A stretch of 64,000 nucleotides of DNA from contig CALLXD010000021.1 in NCBI GenBank assembly GCA_937766455.1, positions 1-64,000 on the forward strand, written 5' to 3'. Origin of the DNA: Vicinamibacterales bacterium. GTDB taxonomy: Bacteria > Acidobacteriota > Vicinamibacteria > Vicinamibacterales > UBA8438. The position numbers and the translations under genes are program-made. The notes under the pieces were generated by a model. The model had not been told where the DNA came from. It did no database searches and saw only the letters and a list, made by a program, of their open reading frames with translations. Each line of letters opens with the position of its first letter. The stretch's first letter is position 1. Of this stretch, positions 46,551 to 55,691 are shown one piece after another.

Positions 46551-46972
46551 TGGGTGCCAAACGGGACGAAACGCTGGTGGTCGTGGTGGCCGCGGTCATC
46601 GAGCGAGCGGACCGGATTCTGGTGACGGAGCGTCAACCTGGTACCCACCTCAGCGGATACTGGGAATTCCCCGGCGGGAAGATCGAACCTGGAGAGACAC
46701 ACGTCGAGTGCCTGGAACGGGAGATACGGGAAGAGTTGGGCGTCGTCTCCGAGGTGGGACCCGAGTTGCTGTCAACCCGATTTGAGTACCCGGGTCGCAC
46801 AGTGGAGCTACATTTTCGACGATGTGTGCTCCGCGGAGAACCGACCCCGATGCTCGGGCAACGTATGGAATGGGTGCCACGCGACCAGCTGCACGCCCTC
46901 CTGTTCCCACCGGCAGATCGAGAACTCATCGACCTGCTCGCCCCGCCTGAGTCGAACACGGAAGCCGGCTGA
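46550..46972 (+). CDS. MutT-like NUDIX hydrolase
   Basis: The 140-residue protein starts at GTG 46550, inside the mutY stop (TAGTG). The NUDIX box is complete: GGKIEPGETHVECLEREIRE then ELGV. ERQPGTHLSGYWEFPGGKIE matches MutT, which hydrolyses 8-oxo-dGTP. With MutY it forms a GO-type defence against oxidised guanine; substrate inferred from family and context. Confidence 0.9.
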   Translation: MGAKRDETLVVVVAAVIERADRILVTERQPGTHLSGYWEFPGGKIEPGETHVECLEREIREELGVVSEVGPELLSTRFEYPGRTVELHFRRCVLRGEPTPMLGQRMEWVPRDQLHALLFPPADRELIDLLAPPESNTEAG

Positions 46973-47032
46973 CCACCGCTTCGCATCGACGCGCCACGGA
47001 ACACGCGGAACGCTGGCAACCTTGGATGGGCG

Positions 47033-48085
47033 CTATCCGCCGGCGGCTGGCATCGACAGGAAGGGCGTCTCAGCCACGGTGGCGGAATCTCCGAGCTGAG
47101 GCTCACGCACCGTCAACGTCGTCCCCACGGCGGCAAGGTCCCGCTTCACATAGCCCAACCCGATCGGCCTACGCAGCGCCGGTGACCAGGCGGCACTGGT
47201 CACGGCGCCAACTGGCGCCCCGTCCTCGCCGGCGCCCAGCACGGTGCCAGGCAACGGAGGTGCGCTAGCTGGCTCGAAGCAAAGGCCAACCAGGCGGCGC
47301 GCGACGCGACCCTTCCCGCGATGAAGGATTCGCACGATCACTTCCTGACCAACGTAGCAGCCCTTGGTCATCGAGATGGCCCGCTCTTCGACACCGGCCT
47401 CCAGAGGAATGGTCTCAGAATCAAGGTCAGCAGGAAATGCGGGCCGGCCGGCCTCGATCCGGAGCAGGTCGAAGGTCGGGGCATCCAGTTCGACCGCGCC
47501 GCCTGCGACCAGCGCATCTCGCAACGCAGCCGCACTCGCCGACTCGACATAGAGCACGAACCCCACCTCTCCGATCTCACCGCTGCGGGCGGCAACGACG
47601 GTCGCCCCCGAAAACTGACCAGACCTGTGGTGGCACTCCGGGAGGGCGGTCAGCTCGGCCGTGGTCGTAAGACCTCCCGCGCTTCCGAGCCCCGGCTGCA
47701 CGACGGCGCAGACCAGGCGGGCTGCCTCGGGACCATGGACGCCGAAGGCGGCCCAAGTCGACGTGCGGTCATCGACGGTCACGTCCTCCGTGAACACGAA
47801 CTCGCGCAGCCGTTCGTCGAGCGCGGCCGTGACTGTTGGGTGTAAATCAAGAAGGAGTGCGTCGCTCAGACACAAAATCTGGGCATCGCCCTCGACTCGC
47901 CCCTGAGGCGTGAGGAACAGGCCGTAGCACCCCTCACCCGTCGAGAGCGCTTCGACGTCGTTGGTCTGCAGTCCCTGCAGATACGACGCGCGGTCGGCAC
48001 CGTGGACCGCGAGCCTCCCGCGAGCCGACAAATCGATCAGGACCGCGGAGCGGCGGGCGGCAGCGTAGGCGGTTGGTATGTCCAT
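47033..48085 (-). CDS. ygfZ: YgfZ/GcvT-domain iron-sulfur maturation protein
   Basis: The 350-residue protein has the folate-binding GcvT fold and the YgfZ signature KGCYVGQE. It opens with DLSARGRLAVHGADRASYLQ. YgfZ/IBA57-type proteins help build or repair 4Fe-4S clusters in some enzymes, with folate. Start at ATG 48085. Confidence 0.9.
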   Translation of the reverse strand: MDIPTAYAAARRSAVLIDLSARGRLAVHGADRASYLQGLQTNDVEALSTGEGCYGLFLTPQGRVEGDAQILCLSDALLLDLHPTVTAALDERLREFVFTEDVTVDDRTSTWAAFGVHGPEAARLVCAVVQPGLGSAGGLTTTAELTALPECHHRSGQFSGATVVAARSGEIGEVGFVLYVESASAAALRDALVAGGAVELDAPTFDLLRIEAGRPAFPADLDSETIPLEAGVEERAISMTKGCYVGQEVIVRILHRGKGRVARRLVGLCFEPASAPPLPGTVLGAGEDGAPVGAVTSAAWSPALRRPIGLGYVKRDLAAVGTTLTVREPQLGDSATVAETPFLSMPAAGG

Positions 48086-48132
48086 GGGAATACGGCGTGA
48101 CGTGGGGTGCGAGCAATCGAGATGATATGCTC

Positions 48133-49791
48133 ATGTCCGTGCGCGCCTCCGCGTATTGTAACCTCGCGGCGCTGCTTCTGCTGGGGCCATCGGCGGCTGC
48201 GCAAACGCCCCCGATCCAGCCCGAGGCGGCCACCTTCAGCGTGTTTGTCGGTTCGACACCGGTCGGATTCGAACGAGTTGAACTCCTCCGTGACGAGGAT
48301 GGTTGGACCATTCGCTCGCGGGGCAATCTCGCCGATCCAATCAATCTTCAGAACCAGCTCTTCCAAATAGAGTACGACGAGCAGTGGCACCCTCGGTCTC
48401 TCAGCATCCAGGGCGTCAGGCGCGATGTTCCATTTGTGCTGCAAACCACTTTTGACACGACCGGCGCCACGACCCTAATGGATCAGGCTGGCCAGCAGAC
48501 CGGCCTGACGCAACCCACCCCAGCGGATGCGGTCGTGCTGCCAGAGTATTTCTTCGCCGCCTACGAGGCACTCGCGGCCCGTCTGGCGGGCGCGGCCGTT
48601 GGCGACGAATTTTCCGTCTTCGTACCGCCGAGTGGCACCGCGATGGTCAGGCTCGACTCCGTCTCCACGAGCCAGATCGAAACGCCGTCCGCAGTGATCG
48701 ACGCTCGTATCCATACACTCTTGTTCGAGCAAGGCGGACCAACGACACCGGTGACCGTCTGGACTGACGAACACCGACGTCTGATACGCCTGTCAATTCC
48801 AGTCGCCGGACTGGAGGTCGCACGCGAGGATGTGGCTTCGGTCTCCGCTCGTGTCAGACGAGTCAGCCATGCTGGTGACAACGACACCCGCATCCGATTG
48901 GAGGGCTTCGCGTTGGCGGTCACGACCACGATACCGGTTGACCGCCCGCGACCAGAGTCCGGCTGGCCGGCGGTGCTGCTGGTGCCCAGTTCGACCGCCA
49001 CCGACCGCGACGGCAGCGTGTCCGGCGTCCCCGTCATGGGTCAGATAGCGAACGCGCTCGCCGACGCCGGCTACTTGACGGTTCGTTACGACAGACGCGG
49101 GAGCGGCCAGAGCGGCGGGCGCAGCGAGTCAGCAACCGTGGAAACCCACGCCGGCGATGCAAGAGCCTTGGTGCGTCACCTCGACAAACGGGAAGATGTC
49201 GACAAGGACCGCATTACCGTACTCGGGCACGGCGACGGCGGGTGGGCCGCCATGATTGCGGCCCGCAGAGAGCGACGGGCGGACAACCTGGTGCTGGTGG
49301 GCACACCCGCCGGGACCGGCGCCGATTGGATTCTGGAACAGCAACGAGCCGCCCTCGACCGACTCGGGTCGTCCGAGGCGGAGCGCGCCGAGAACATCCG
49401 ACTCCAACAACGGATTCACGACGCGATCATGAACGACCGTCCCTGGACCGACGTGCCAGAAGCGATGCGCGCCCAGGCCGACACCCCGTGGTTCCGTAGC
49501 TTTCTGGAGTTCGAGGTAGCCGACACCCTGCGACGAACCCGGCAACCGCTGCTCATCGTGAGAGGCTCGCTCGACGAGCAAGTTGGCCCGGAGCATGCGG
49601 CGGCGCTCCAGGCGACGGCGCAGACGCGCAGAGAGGAGGCCACGGTGGAGCTACTCACGTTGGATGACCTCGACCATCGCCTCGTCGAGACGGTGTCGGT
49701 CGACCAGCCCACCTATGGCAACCTTTCAGCCGGCTCGGTGAGTCGGACGTTCACCACCGCACTGACCAACTGGCTGCAGAGGGCGCGCTAA
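48133..49791 (+). CDS. Secreted alpha/beta hydrolase with altered nucleophile elbow
   Basis: The product (ATG 48133; GTG 48139 also possible) has a signal peptide (LAALLLLGPSAAAQ), an N-terminal beta-rich domain of about 220 residues, and a C-terminal alpha/beta hydrolase domain (GYLTVRYDRRGSGQSGG, LLIVRGSLDEQVGP, DDLDHRLVE). The elbow reads GHGDGGW, so the usual Ser of G-H-S-x-G is Gly. The acid and His regions are kept. It may be a non-hydrolytic or altered enzyme. A TATGCT at 48126-48131 may be its -10. Confidence 0.8.
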   Translation: MSVRASAYCNLAALLLLGPSAAAQTPPIQPEAATFSVFVGSTPVGFERVELLRDEDGWTIRSRGNLADPINLQNQLFQIEYDEQWHPRSLSIQGVRRDVPFVLQTTFDTTGATTLMDQAGQQTGLTQPTPADAVVLPEYFFAAYEALAARLAGAAVGDEFSVFVPPSGTAMVRLDSVSTSQIETPSAVIDARIHTLLFEQGGPTTPVTVWTDEHRRLIRLSIPVAGLEVAREDVASVSARVRRVSHAGDNDTRIRLEGFALAVTTTIPVDRPRPESGWPAVLLVPSSTATDRDGSVSGVPVMGQIANALADAGYLTVRYDRRGSGQSGGRSESATVETHAGDARALVRHLDKREDVDKDRITVLGHGDGGWAAMIAARRERRADNLVLVGTPAGTGADWILEQQRAALDRLGSSEAERAENIRLQQRIHDAIMNDRPWTDVPEAMRAQADTPWFRSFLEFEVADTLRRTRQPLLIVRGSLDEQVGPEHAAALQATAQTRREEATVELLTLDDLDHRLVETVSVDQPTYGNLSAGSVSRTFTTALTNWLQRAR

Positions 49792-49793
49792 GG

Positions 49794-50087
49794 ATGTGGA
49801 TATTACGTTCGGATGAGCAGGCGGAGGGCGGTCCGTATCAATTCAGGATGACCACCGGGCGGGTCCGCACCGTCGGACGCGGAGCGCGCGCCGACTTCGT
49901 CCTAGACGCCGCCCTGGTGTCCAGGCTCCACTGTCGATTGCTCGTTCAGGACGATGCGCTCATTGTCGAGAACCTCGGCAGCACCAACGGCACGTATGTC
50001 AACGACAAGCCGGTTGACCGAGCGACGCTTCGCGCCGGTGACAGACTGCGCACGGGCCGCGTGGAACTGACCGTCTGTACCGAGTAA
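49794..50087 (+). CDS. FHA-domain protein
   Basis: The 97-residue protein is a single FHA domain with the phosphothreonine-binding residues: GRVRTVGRGARADFVLD, SRLHCRLLV and LGSTNGTYVNDKPV. It follows the hydrolase gene by two bases, with AAGG overlapping the start. The convergent neighbour is a kinase-like protein, so a phospho-dependent contact between them is a fair guess. Confidence 0.9.
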   Translation: MWILRSDEQAEGGPYQFRMTTGRVRTVGRGARADFVLDAALVSRLHCRLLVQDDALIVENLGSTNGTYVNDKPVDRATLRAGDRLRTGRVELTVCTE

Positions 50088-50141
50088 CCTGATCTACGTC
50101 ACAGGTCACACCCCGGCTCCGGTCCTGCGGAGCCCCGCGGG

Positions 50142-51091
50142 TCAAGACACGAACGCGAACCACAGGGCGGTCGCGAGAGCGGCGACCGCTATCAGCGAGG
50201 CAACGCGTCTGGGCCACTTGGGAGGTGGTTGAGGCGCGGCGGCTACGAGGGTCGGCGGCTCTCGATCGCCGCTTCGCACATCCAGAATCGCCGCGAGACT
50301 TCTCAGTTCAGCCGCCAACGGCGCGGCACTCTGATAGCGGTCCACCACGCGACGCGCCGTGGCGCGTCCGACGATGGCGTCGAGCTCAAGCGGCACGTCT
50401 GCATTGACGCGGCTCGGCTTCGTCGTGTCGGCGCCGCCGACCAGTGGTCGGCCGGTCAGCATCTCGTGCAACACCAGACCCAGCGCAAAGACGTCGGCCC
50501 GAGCGTCCAAGGGCTCACCGCCGCGTTGCTCGGGAGACTGATACGACGCCGCTTCCGTGCCGCTTACGTCGGCAGGCGCAGACCCACTCGCGGGCCGAGC
50601 GATCGTGTTGGACCGCGCCCCGATGCCCACGTCCAGGAGTTTGCCCTGTCCGCGGCGGCTCAGCTTGATCGTGGCCGGCCTGACGTCGAGATGCAGGATG
50701 CCTGCCCCATGCAAGGCGGTTAGCGCGTCGGCTATCTGAATCCCCAGGTCCACGGCCTGACGAACACCGAGCGGCTGTCCCCCCTGCGCTTCATCAAGCG
50801 TCTGCCCCGGCACGAACTCGAATACCAAAAAGAGCTCGTCCGGGCCATCTGCCACCTCAAACAGCGTCGCTACATTGGCATGCGACACCACCGTCGCCGC
50901 CCGCGCTCGATTGACGAACCCGGCACGGGCCGCGAAATCACGTCCCACCGGCTCGTACGCGTCCCTCACGAGCACAGGACCGTGTCGCGCGCTCGATAGA
51001 CTTTCCCAAGCCTCCCGTCGCCAATCTCCTCCAGCAACGTGTAGTGGCCGAGCTGCGGTGGCGGAGTTGGCCTGTCCTGGTTCGCAGTCAC
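50142..51091 (-). CDS. Ser/Thr protein kinase-like protein, probable pseudokinase, frameshifted
   Basis: From GTG 51091 the first frame gives LGHYTLLEEIGDGRLGKVYR, a glycine loop. Adding one base near 50980 joins VRDAYEPVGRDFAARAGFVN and the rest. The fold is that of Hanks-type kinases (HLDVRPATIKL, SYQSPEQRGGEPLDARADVF), but the VAxK lysine is not visible, HRD is HLD, the catalytic-loop K and N are R and T, and DFG is DVG. One membrane segment ends the protein. Probably signalling without strong catalysis. Confidence 0.75.
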
Positions 51092-51095
51092 GGTG

Positions 51096-51836
51096 TTACT
51101 TTCGAGGCGTCGACGGACGGAGTTCAACGCGGCTCGGCAGGCTTCTCGGCGGATGTCGTAGTAGGTCGACGACCGTCTGCGCAACATCGCCTGCGGCGAG
51201 CTTCCAACTAGCGTCGGCCCCGGGGGCACTCCGGCTGAATCCGGTATCGACCGAGCCGGGGAGCACACAGCTCACACGAATCCGGTCGCGACGAACCTCT
51301 TGCATCAGTGTCTCGGTGAGCGCGTTGAGGGCGGCTTTTGAGGCACAGTATGCGCCGCCTCCCGCGAACGGGTGCTGACTCGCGAGACTGCTGACATTGA
51401 TGATCCAGCCCTGACCGCCGGCGCGCATGACGGGGATGGCAGCTCGGCAGCAGTAAAAGACCCCCGACAGGTTCGTGGCAAGCGTCTGGTGCCAGTCTTC
51501 ATCCGTCAGCTCAGCCAACGGCGCGAAACGAGCTATGCCAGCATTGTTGATGAGGATGTCCAACCCGCCCAGTTGGTCCACAGCCGCGTCAACGAGACGC
51601 CGGGCCTGCTCCGGTACGCCAACATCAATCGTCGCTGAGGCGACGAGGCCAGAAGCACCGCGGCTGTCGTCAGCTCGCAACAGGTCAACGGCCTGGCCGA
51701 GCGCTTCCGCAGAACGCCCGCATATGAGTACGTTGGCGCCGGCCGACCGAAGCGCCGCGGCGGTCGCAAAGCCGATTCCCCGGGACCCGCCGGTCACGAC
51801 AGCCGTCCGCCCCTCCAGCTCGAGTACATTTGCCAT
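51096..51836 (-). CDS. Short-chain dehydrogenase/reductase
   Basis: The 246-residue protein has the SDR cofactor motif TGGSRGIGFA, the NNAG motif (DILINNAGIARFA) and the catalytic Ser-Tyr-Lys region, here NVSSLASQHPFAGGGAYCAS with YCASK. Substrate unknown; many relatives reduce 3-oxoacyl groups. Its stop is four bases before the kinase-like gene start, so the two are co-transcribed. Confidence 0.92.
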   Translation of the reverse strand: MANVLELEGRTAVVTGGSRGIGFATAAALRSAGANVLICGRSAEALGQAVDLLRADDSRGASGLVASATIDVGVPEQARRLVDAAVDQLGGLDILINNAGIARFAPLAELTDEDWHQTLATNLSGVFYCCRAAIPVMRAGGQGWIINVSSLASQHPFAGGGAYCASKAALNALTETLMQEVRRDRIRVSCVLPGSVDTGFSRSAPGADASWKLAAGDVAQTVVDLLRHPPRSLPSRVELRPSTPRK

Positions 51837-51974
51837 CAGCCTGATATCTTATGGACGGTTGCGCCCACGTGGCAAGATGCCGCGGACTGCCTCATCTACG
51901 ACTGCTCGGACCAGACATGACAATGAAAGTATCAGGATCGCCCTCGATTACCTGCTTGCTCACCCGCTCCTGAC

Positions 51975-52823
51975 ATGTCCACTGTCGCCATCTTGGGAGC
52001 GGGTACGCTCGGCGGCGCGTTGGCCCATACGCTGGCCGGCCGCAACTGTGTCCGTACGATTCGCCTGATCGATACCGCGGCGGGGGTCGCCAGCGGGAAG
52101 GCGCTCGATATCACCCAAGCGGGACCGGTGGAGAGATTCGACACGCGAGTCACGGCGACCGAGCATCTCGACGCGGTCATCGGCGCCGCAGTCGTGGTGC
52201 TCGCCGGACCCGCGGACACGCCGGACGATGATTGGCAGGGTGAGACGGCGGGCGCAGTCCTGGCCCAGGTGGTCGCATTGAACCACCGAGCTCCCATCGT
52301 TTGCGTCGGAGCGTCGCACGCTTCGATGGTCGAACTGGCCGTCGGACAGCTCGGGATCGACAGACAGAAAATCATGGGAACCGCTCCCAGCGCGCTCGTC
52401 TCAGGGCTCCGCGCGCTGATCGCTCTGGAGGCGGACGCGTCGCCGGCCGAGGTGCTCGTCAACCTCGTGGGAATGCCACCGAGCCACCCGGTCGTGACCT
52501 GGAGCAGCGCCACCATCGGCGGGTACCCCTTGGAGGATCGACTCTCACCGTTGCAGCAGGCTCGGCTCGATCGGTCCCTAGGGCAACTATGGCCACCTGG
52601 GCCCTACACGCTGGCGTCGGCCGGGGCCCAGCTCATTGCGGCGATGCTGACCGGTGGCTCCAGGCGTGGCTTTACCTGTTTCGTCGGTGACAATCGAAGC
52701 GGGGCGGCCGGAATCCAATCGGCCGGTGTGACCGTGAACCCAAGCGGTGTCGAGGCCGTACTGCCGCCCCGACTGAGCCGCCTCGAACAGGTGCAACTCG
52801 ACAACGCACTGGGCCGACGCTGA
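51975..52823 (+). CDS. Malate/lactate dehydrogenase-like protein lacking catalytic residues
   Basis: The 282-residue protein has the N-terminal Rossmann motif VAILGAGTLGGALAHTLAG and keeps the malate dehydrogenase outline (GKALDITQAGPVE, VVLAGPADTPDDDWQGET, ATIGGYPLEDRL). The catalytic parts are gone: the DSxR region reads GTAPSALVSGLR, and the GGHGD loop with the catalytic His reads GMPPSHP. It may bind NAD without being a dehydrogenase. Confidence 0.75.
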   Translation: MSTVAILGAGTLGGALAHTLAGRNCVRTIRLIDTAAGVASGKALDITQAGPVERFDTRVTATEHLDAVIGAAVVVLAGPADTPDDDWQGETAGAVLAQVVALNHRAPIVCVGASHASMVELAVGQLGIDRQKIMGTAPSALVSGLRALIALEADASPAEVLVNLVGMPPSHPVVTWSSATIGGYPLEDRLSPLQQARLDRSLGQLWPPGPYTLASAGAQLIAAMLTGGSRRGFTCFVGDNRSGAAGIQSAGVTVNPSGVEAVLPPRLSRLEQVQLDNALGRR

Positions 52824-52851
52824 ATCTCTCCCGCGAGGGGTCGGGGGCTGG

Positions 52852-53464
52852 TCAGGCGGCGGATCGCATCGCCAGTCCGGCGGCAAACTCGCCAAGTTGC
52901 CCCCGAAGCATCAGCCGGCCGCGATGGAGGCGCGACTTCAGGGTCTGGGTCTTCACACCCATGGCGGCGCTGGCCTCTTCGGTCGACAGACCTTGTATAT
53001 CCCGCAGCAAGACCGCCACCCGATAGATCTCCGGCAGTTGCGACAGCGCCGAGACGAGACGCGTCCGCATTTCACTCCGGAGCAGCCGATCATCGGCAAG
53101 GTCCGACCAGTCGGCCACATCTCGCGCACCGGCTGAATCTCCATCGCCCCCACTCCAGCGGGTCCTGAGACACTTCCGCCGGTCGTCGGAACTTGAGAGT
53201 GCGAAGCCGGGACATGGCGGTGTTGAACGTGATCCGGTAGATCCATGACGAAAGCGCCGCATCGCCACGAAAGGCGTCGATTTTCTGGAACACACGCAGC
53301 AGGACGTCCTGCGTGACTTCTTCGGCGTCCTCGCGGTTCTTCATATAGCGAAACGCCAGCTGGAAGACTCGTCCTCCGTAATTCGCGTGCAATTCCGGCA
53401 TCGCCGACGAGTCGCCGTCCTTGAGCCGCTTCACCAGCTGCTGATCGTCTGTCTTGTGCTGCAT
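52852..53464 (-). CDS. ECF-type RNA polymerase sigma factor, frameshifted
   Basis: From ATG 53464 (GGAGG six to seven bases upstream) the first frame gives region 2 (FRYMKNREDAEEVTQDVLLR, SSWIYRITFNTAMSRLR). Region 4 lies in the next frame (LSQLPEIYRVAVLLRDIQGL, then SRLHRGRLMLRGQL). Removing one C from the CCCCC run at 53147-53151 joins them. The full protein is about 200 residues. No anti-sigma gene is seen beside it. Confidence 0.85.
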
Positions 53465-53511
53465 CGTGTGCCTCCGTCTCTCATCCACTTAGAACACGGA
53501 AAGCGGCTGCT

Positions 53512-54234
53512 TTATTCCCGGTTCAGAAGACGACGCGTCGGCCAAACACATGCGCGAACTCGACAACGAGAGCCTCCTCGACCTCCGCCCGGGTCGGCGG
53601 TGTCTCGAGGAGACGCTCCAGCGATGTCACGCCCCCGTCCCTCCAGACCGCACGGCACGATGAAGCGAAAATGGTCAAGATTGGTGGACACGTTGAACGC
53701 AAATCCATGGCTGGTGACCCAGCGCGACAGACGCACGCCGATGGCGCCGAGCTTGTCGTTGCCGACCCACACGCCGGTCATCCCAGGCACACGTCCAGCC
53801 TCCACCCCGAAGCTGGCGGCAGTGCGAATGAGTACCTCTTCAAGGTCAGCGACATATCGGTGGACGTCGCAGCGATCGGGCTTCAAGCTGAGCACGGGGT
53901 ACCCCACAAGCTGCCCAGGACCGTGGTAGGTGATGTCGCCGCCCCGGGCCACGTCGTGCACCTCAATCCCTTCATCCCGCAGCGTGGCCCGCGACGCGAG
54001 CAGATGATGTGGATGCGCCCGGCCACGGACGCCGATTGTAATGACGGCGGGATGCTCCAGCAGCAGCAGATGGTCTGGCGTGTCACCGGCCTGACGTGCC
54101 GCCACCAGGTCGCGCTGGCGGTCGAGGGCGAGCGGGTAGGACACGACGCCGAGCGAACACACGACCAACCGTGGCCGGTGCGAGGCAGCGGCAACCGGGG
54201 AGGCCACCTGGTCAGCGCTCACTCGGGGACCCAC
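53512..54234 (-). CDS. lipB: Lipoyl(octanoyl) transferase, 3' frameshift
   Basis: LipB motifs are RGGDITYHGPGQLVGYPVLS, the Lys region GNDKLGAIGVR and the catalytic Cys in VPCGLEG. LipB moves octanoyl from acyl-carrier protein to lipoyl domains. After CGLEG the frame is lost; dropping one C from the CCCCC run at 53632-53636 gives RGVTSLERLLETPP and the usual end FAHVFGRRVVF near 53523. It is 12 bp after a lipoamide acyltransferase gene, its likely target. The start codon is uncertain. Confidence 0.88.
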   Translation of the reverse strand: MGPRVSADQVASPVAAASHRPRLVVCSLGVVSYPLALDRQRDLVAARQAGDTPDHLLLLEHPAVITIGVRGRAHPHHLLASRATLRDEGIEVHDVARGGDITYHGPGQLVGYPVLSLKPDRCDVHRYVADLEEVLIRTAASFGVEAGRVPGMTGVWVGNDKLGAIGVRLSRWVTSHGFAFNVSTNLDHFRFIVPCGLEGRGRDIAGASPRDTADPGGGRGGSRCRVRACVWPTRRLLNRE

Positions 54235-54246
54235 ACAAGGGCCCTC

Positions 54247-55447
54247 TCAGAGAGACCGCTCTTCCAATGTGTCGCGCAGATGAGCCATGAAGTGATCCGC
54301 GACGGCACCATCGATGAGACGGTGGTCGAATCCCAACGTGAGGTAGGACCGCAACCGGGCCACGACTGCATCATCGACCACTACCGGGCGCTTCTCGATC
54401 ACCCCCACGCAAAGAATCGCGGACTGGGGCTGGTTGATGATCGGCAGTCCGAAGACAGACCCGAAGACGCCGGGGTTCGTGATCGTGAACGTGCCGCCCT
54501 CGACCTCCTCCGGAGACAGCTGCTTCGTTCGCGCCCGCGTCGACAGATCAGCGATGGCCGCGTCAATGTCCTCGACAGACAGGGATTCGACACCCTTGAT
54601 GACGGGCACGATGAGACCCCACTCGAGGGCAACCGCAATTCCCAGATTGACTCGCCCCGGATGGACGACACGGTCGCCGTTCAGAGACGCATTGACGACG
54701 GGAGTCGCAACCAGCGCATCGGACACCGCCTTCGCGATGTAGGCGAGGTACCCCGCGGTGCGCGTCGCGCCGCTGGCTGACGCACGCCGCGCCGCGATTC
54801 GGGAAAAGTCGACGTCAAAGACCGTGTGCACATGCGCCGCGGTCCGACGGCTGGCCACCATCCGCTCGGCAATACGACGCCGCATGACACTCAGTGGCTC
54901 TGTGTGCTCACCGACCGGAGGCTCCGCCTCGGCGCCGCCGTCCGAGTCCGAGGTCCCAGACTCGCGATGGGCCACGTAGGCCAGCACATCAGCTCTGGTC
55001 ACCCGGCCGCCCTCACCCGAACCGGTCACACACGCCGGATCGATACTATGTTCCGCGGCAAGTCGCCGCACGAGCGGAGAGAGATGGCGAGTCGACGCGA
55101 CGGGGCGAGAGCGCGGCCGCGTCACCGCGGGCCCAGGAGCATCATCCTCCACGGGCGCGCTTGGCGACGCTACCGCAACCGGAGGTTGCTCCGTTGAAGG
55201 CGCTTCGCCCTCGTGTCCGATGACCGCGACGATCGAATTGACCGGTACGGTCTCGCCGACCTCGGCGCGGATATGAGCCAGCACCCCCGGCCACGGGGGA
55301 CGGTATTTCAGCGTCCACCTTGTCGGTGGAGATCTCGAACAGCGGTTCGTCGCGCTCAACCGAGTCTCCGACGTTCTTTACCCATCGAACAATCGTACCC
55401 TCGGCGATGGACTCACCCATCTGCGGCATCAGGACGTCGGTTGGCAT
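54247..55447 (-). CDS. Dihydrolipoamide acyltransferase (E2), frameshifted
   Basis: The first frame (ATG 55447) gives the lipoyl domain ([28 protein letters not shown] with the lipoyl Lys). The next frame gives the peripheral-subunit-binding domain ([19 protein letters not shown]) and the catalytic domain with [20 protein letters not shown]. Removing one C from the CCCCC run at 55284-55288 joins them. It belongs to a 2-oxoacid dehydrogenase complex; E1 and E3 are not in the window, so the substrate is open. lipB follows it. Confidence 0.87.
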
Positions 55448-55691
55448 CTAATCGTATCCGTGGCAACGCTGCGGACCACCCATTGATGGCCCTCACCGGG
55501 GGAGGCGACCCGGCAGTCCAACGTGCCCCCAAATTATTCCACGAACGACGCGCACGAGCCCACACCCTCTCTTGCCTCGGGCCCCCCACCGCCCTCTACA
55601 ATCCAGTCTCTCCCGTGATCCTGTTCAAAATAGTTGCCATCTCTAGACGTCGCGGTCTCTGGCTGGCCGTGCATGAGGAGCGGGTGCTGAG

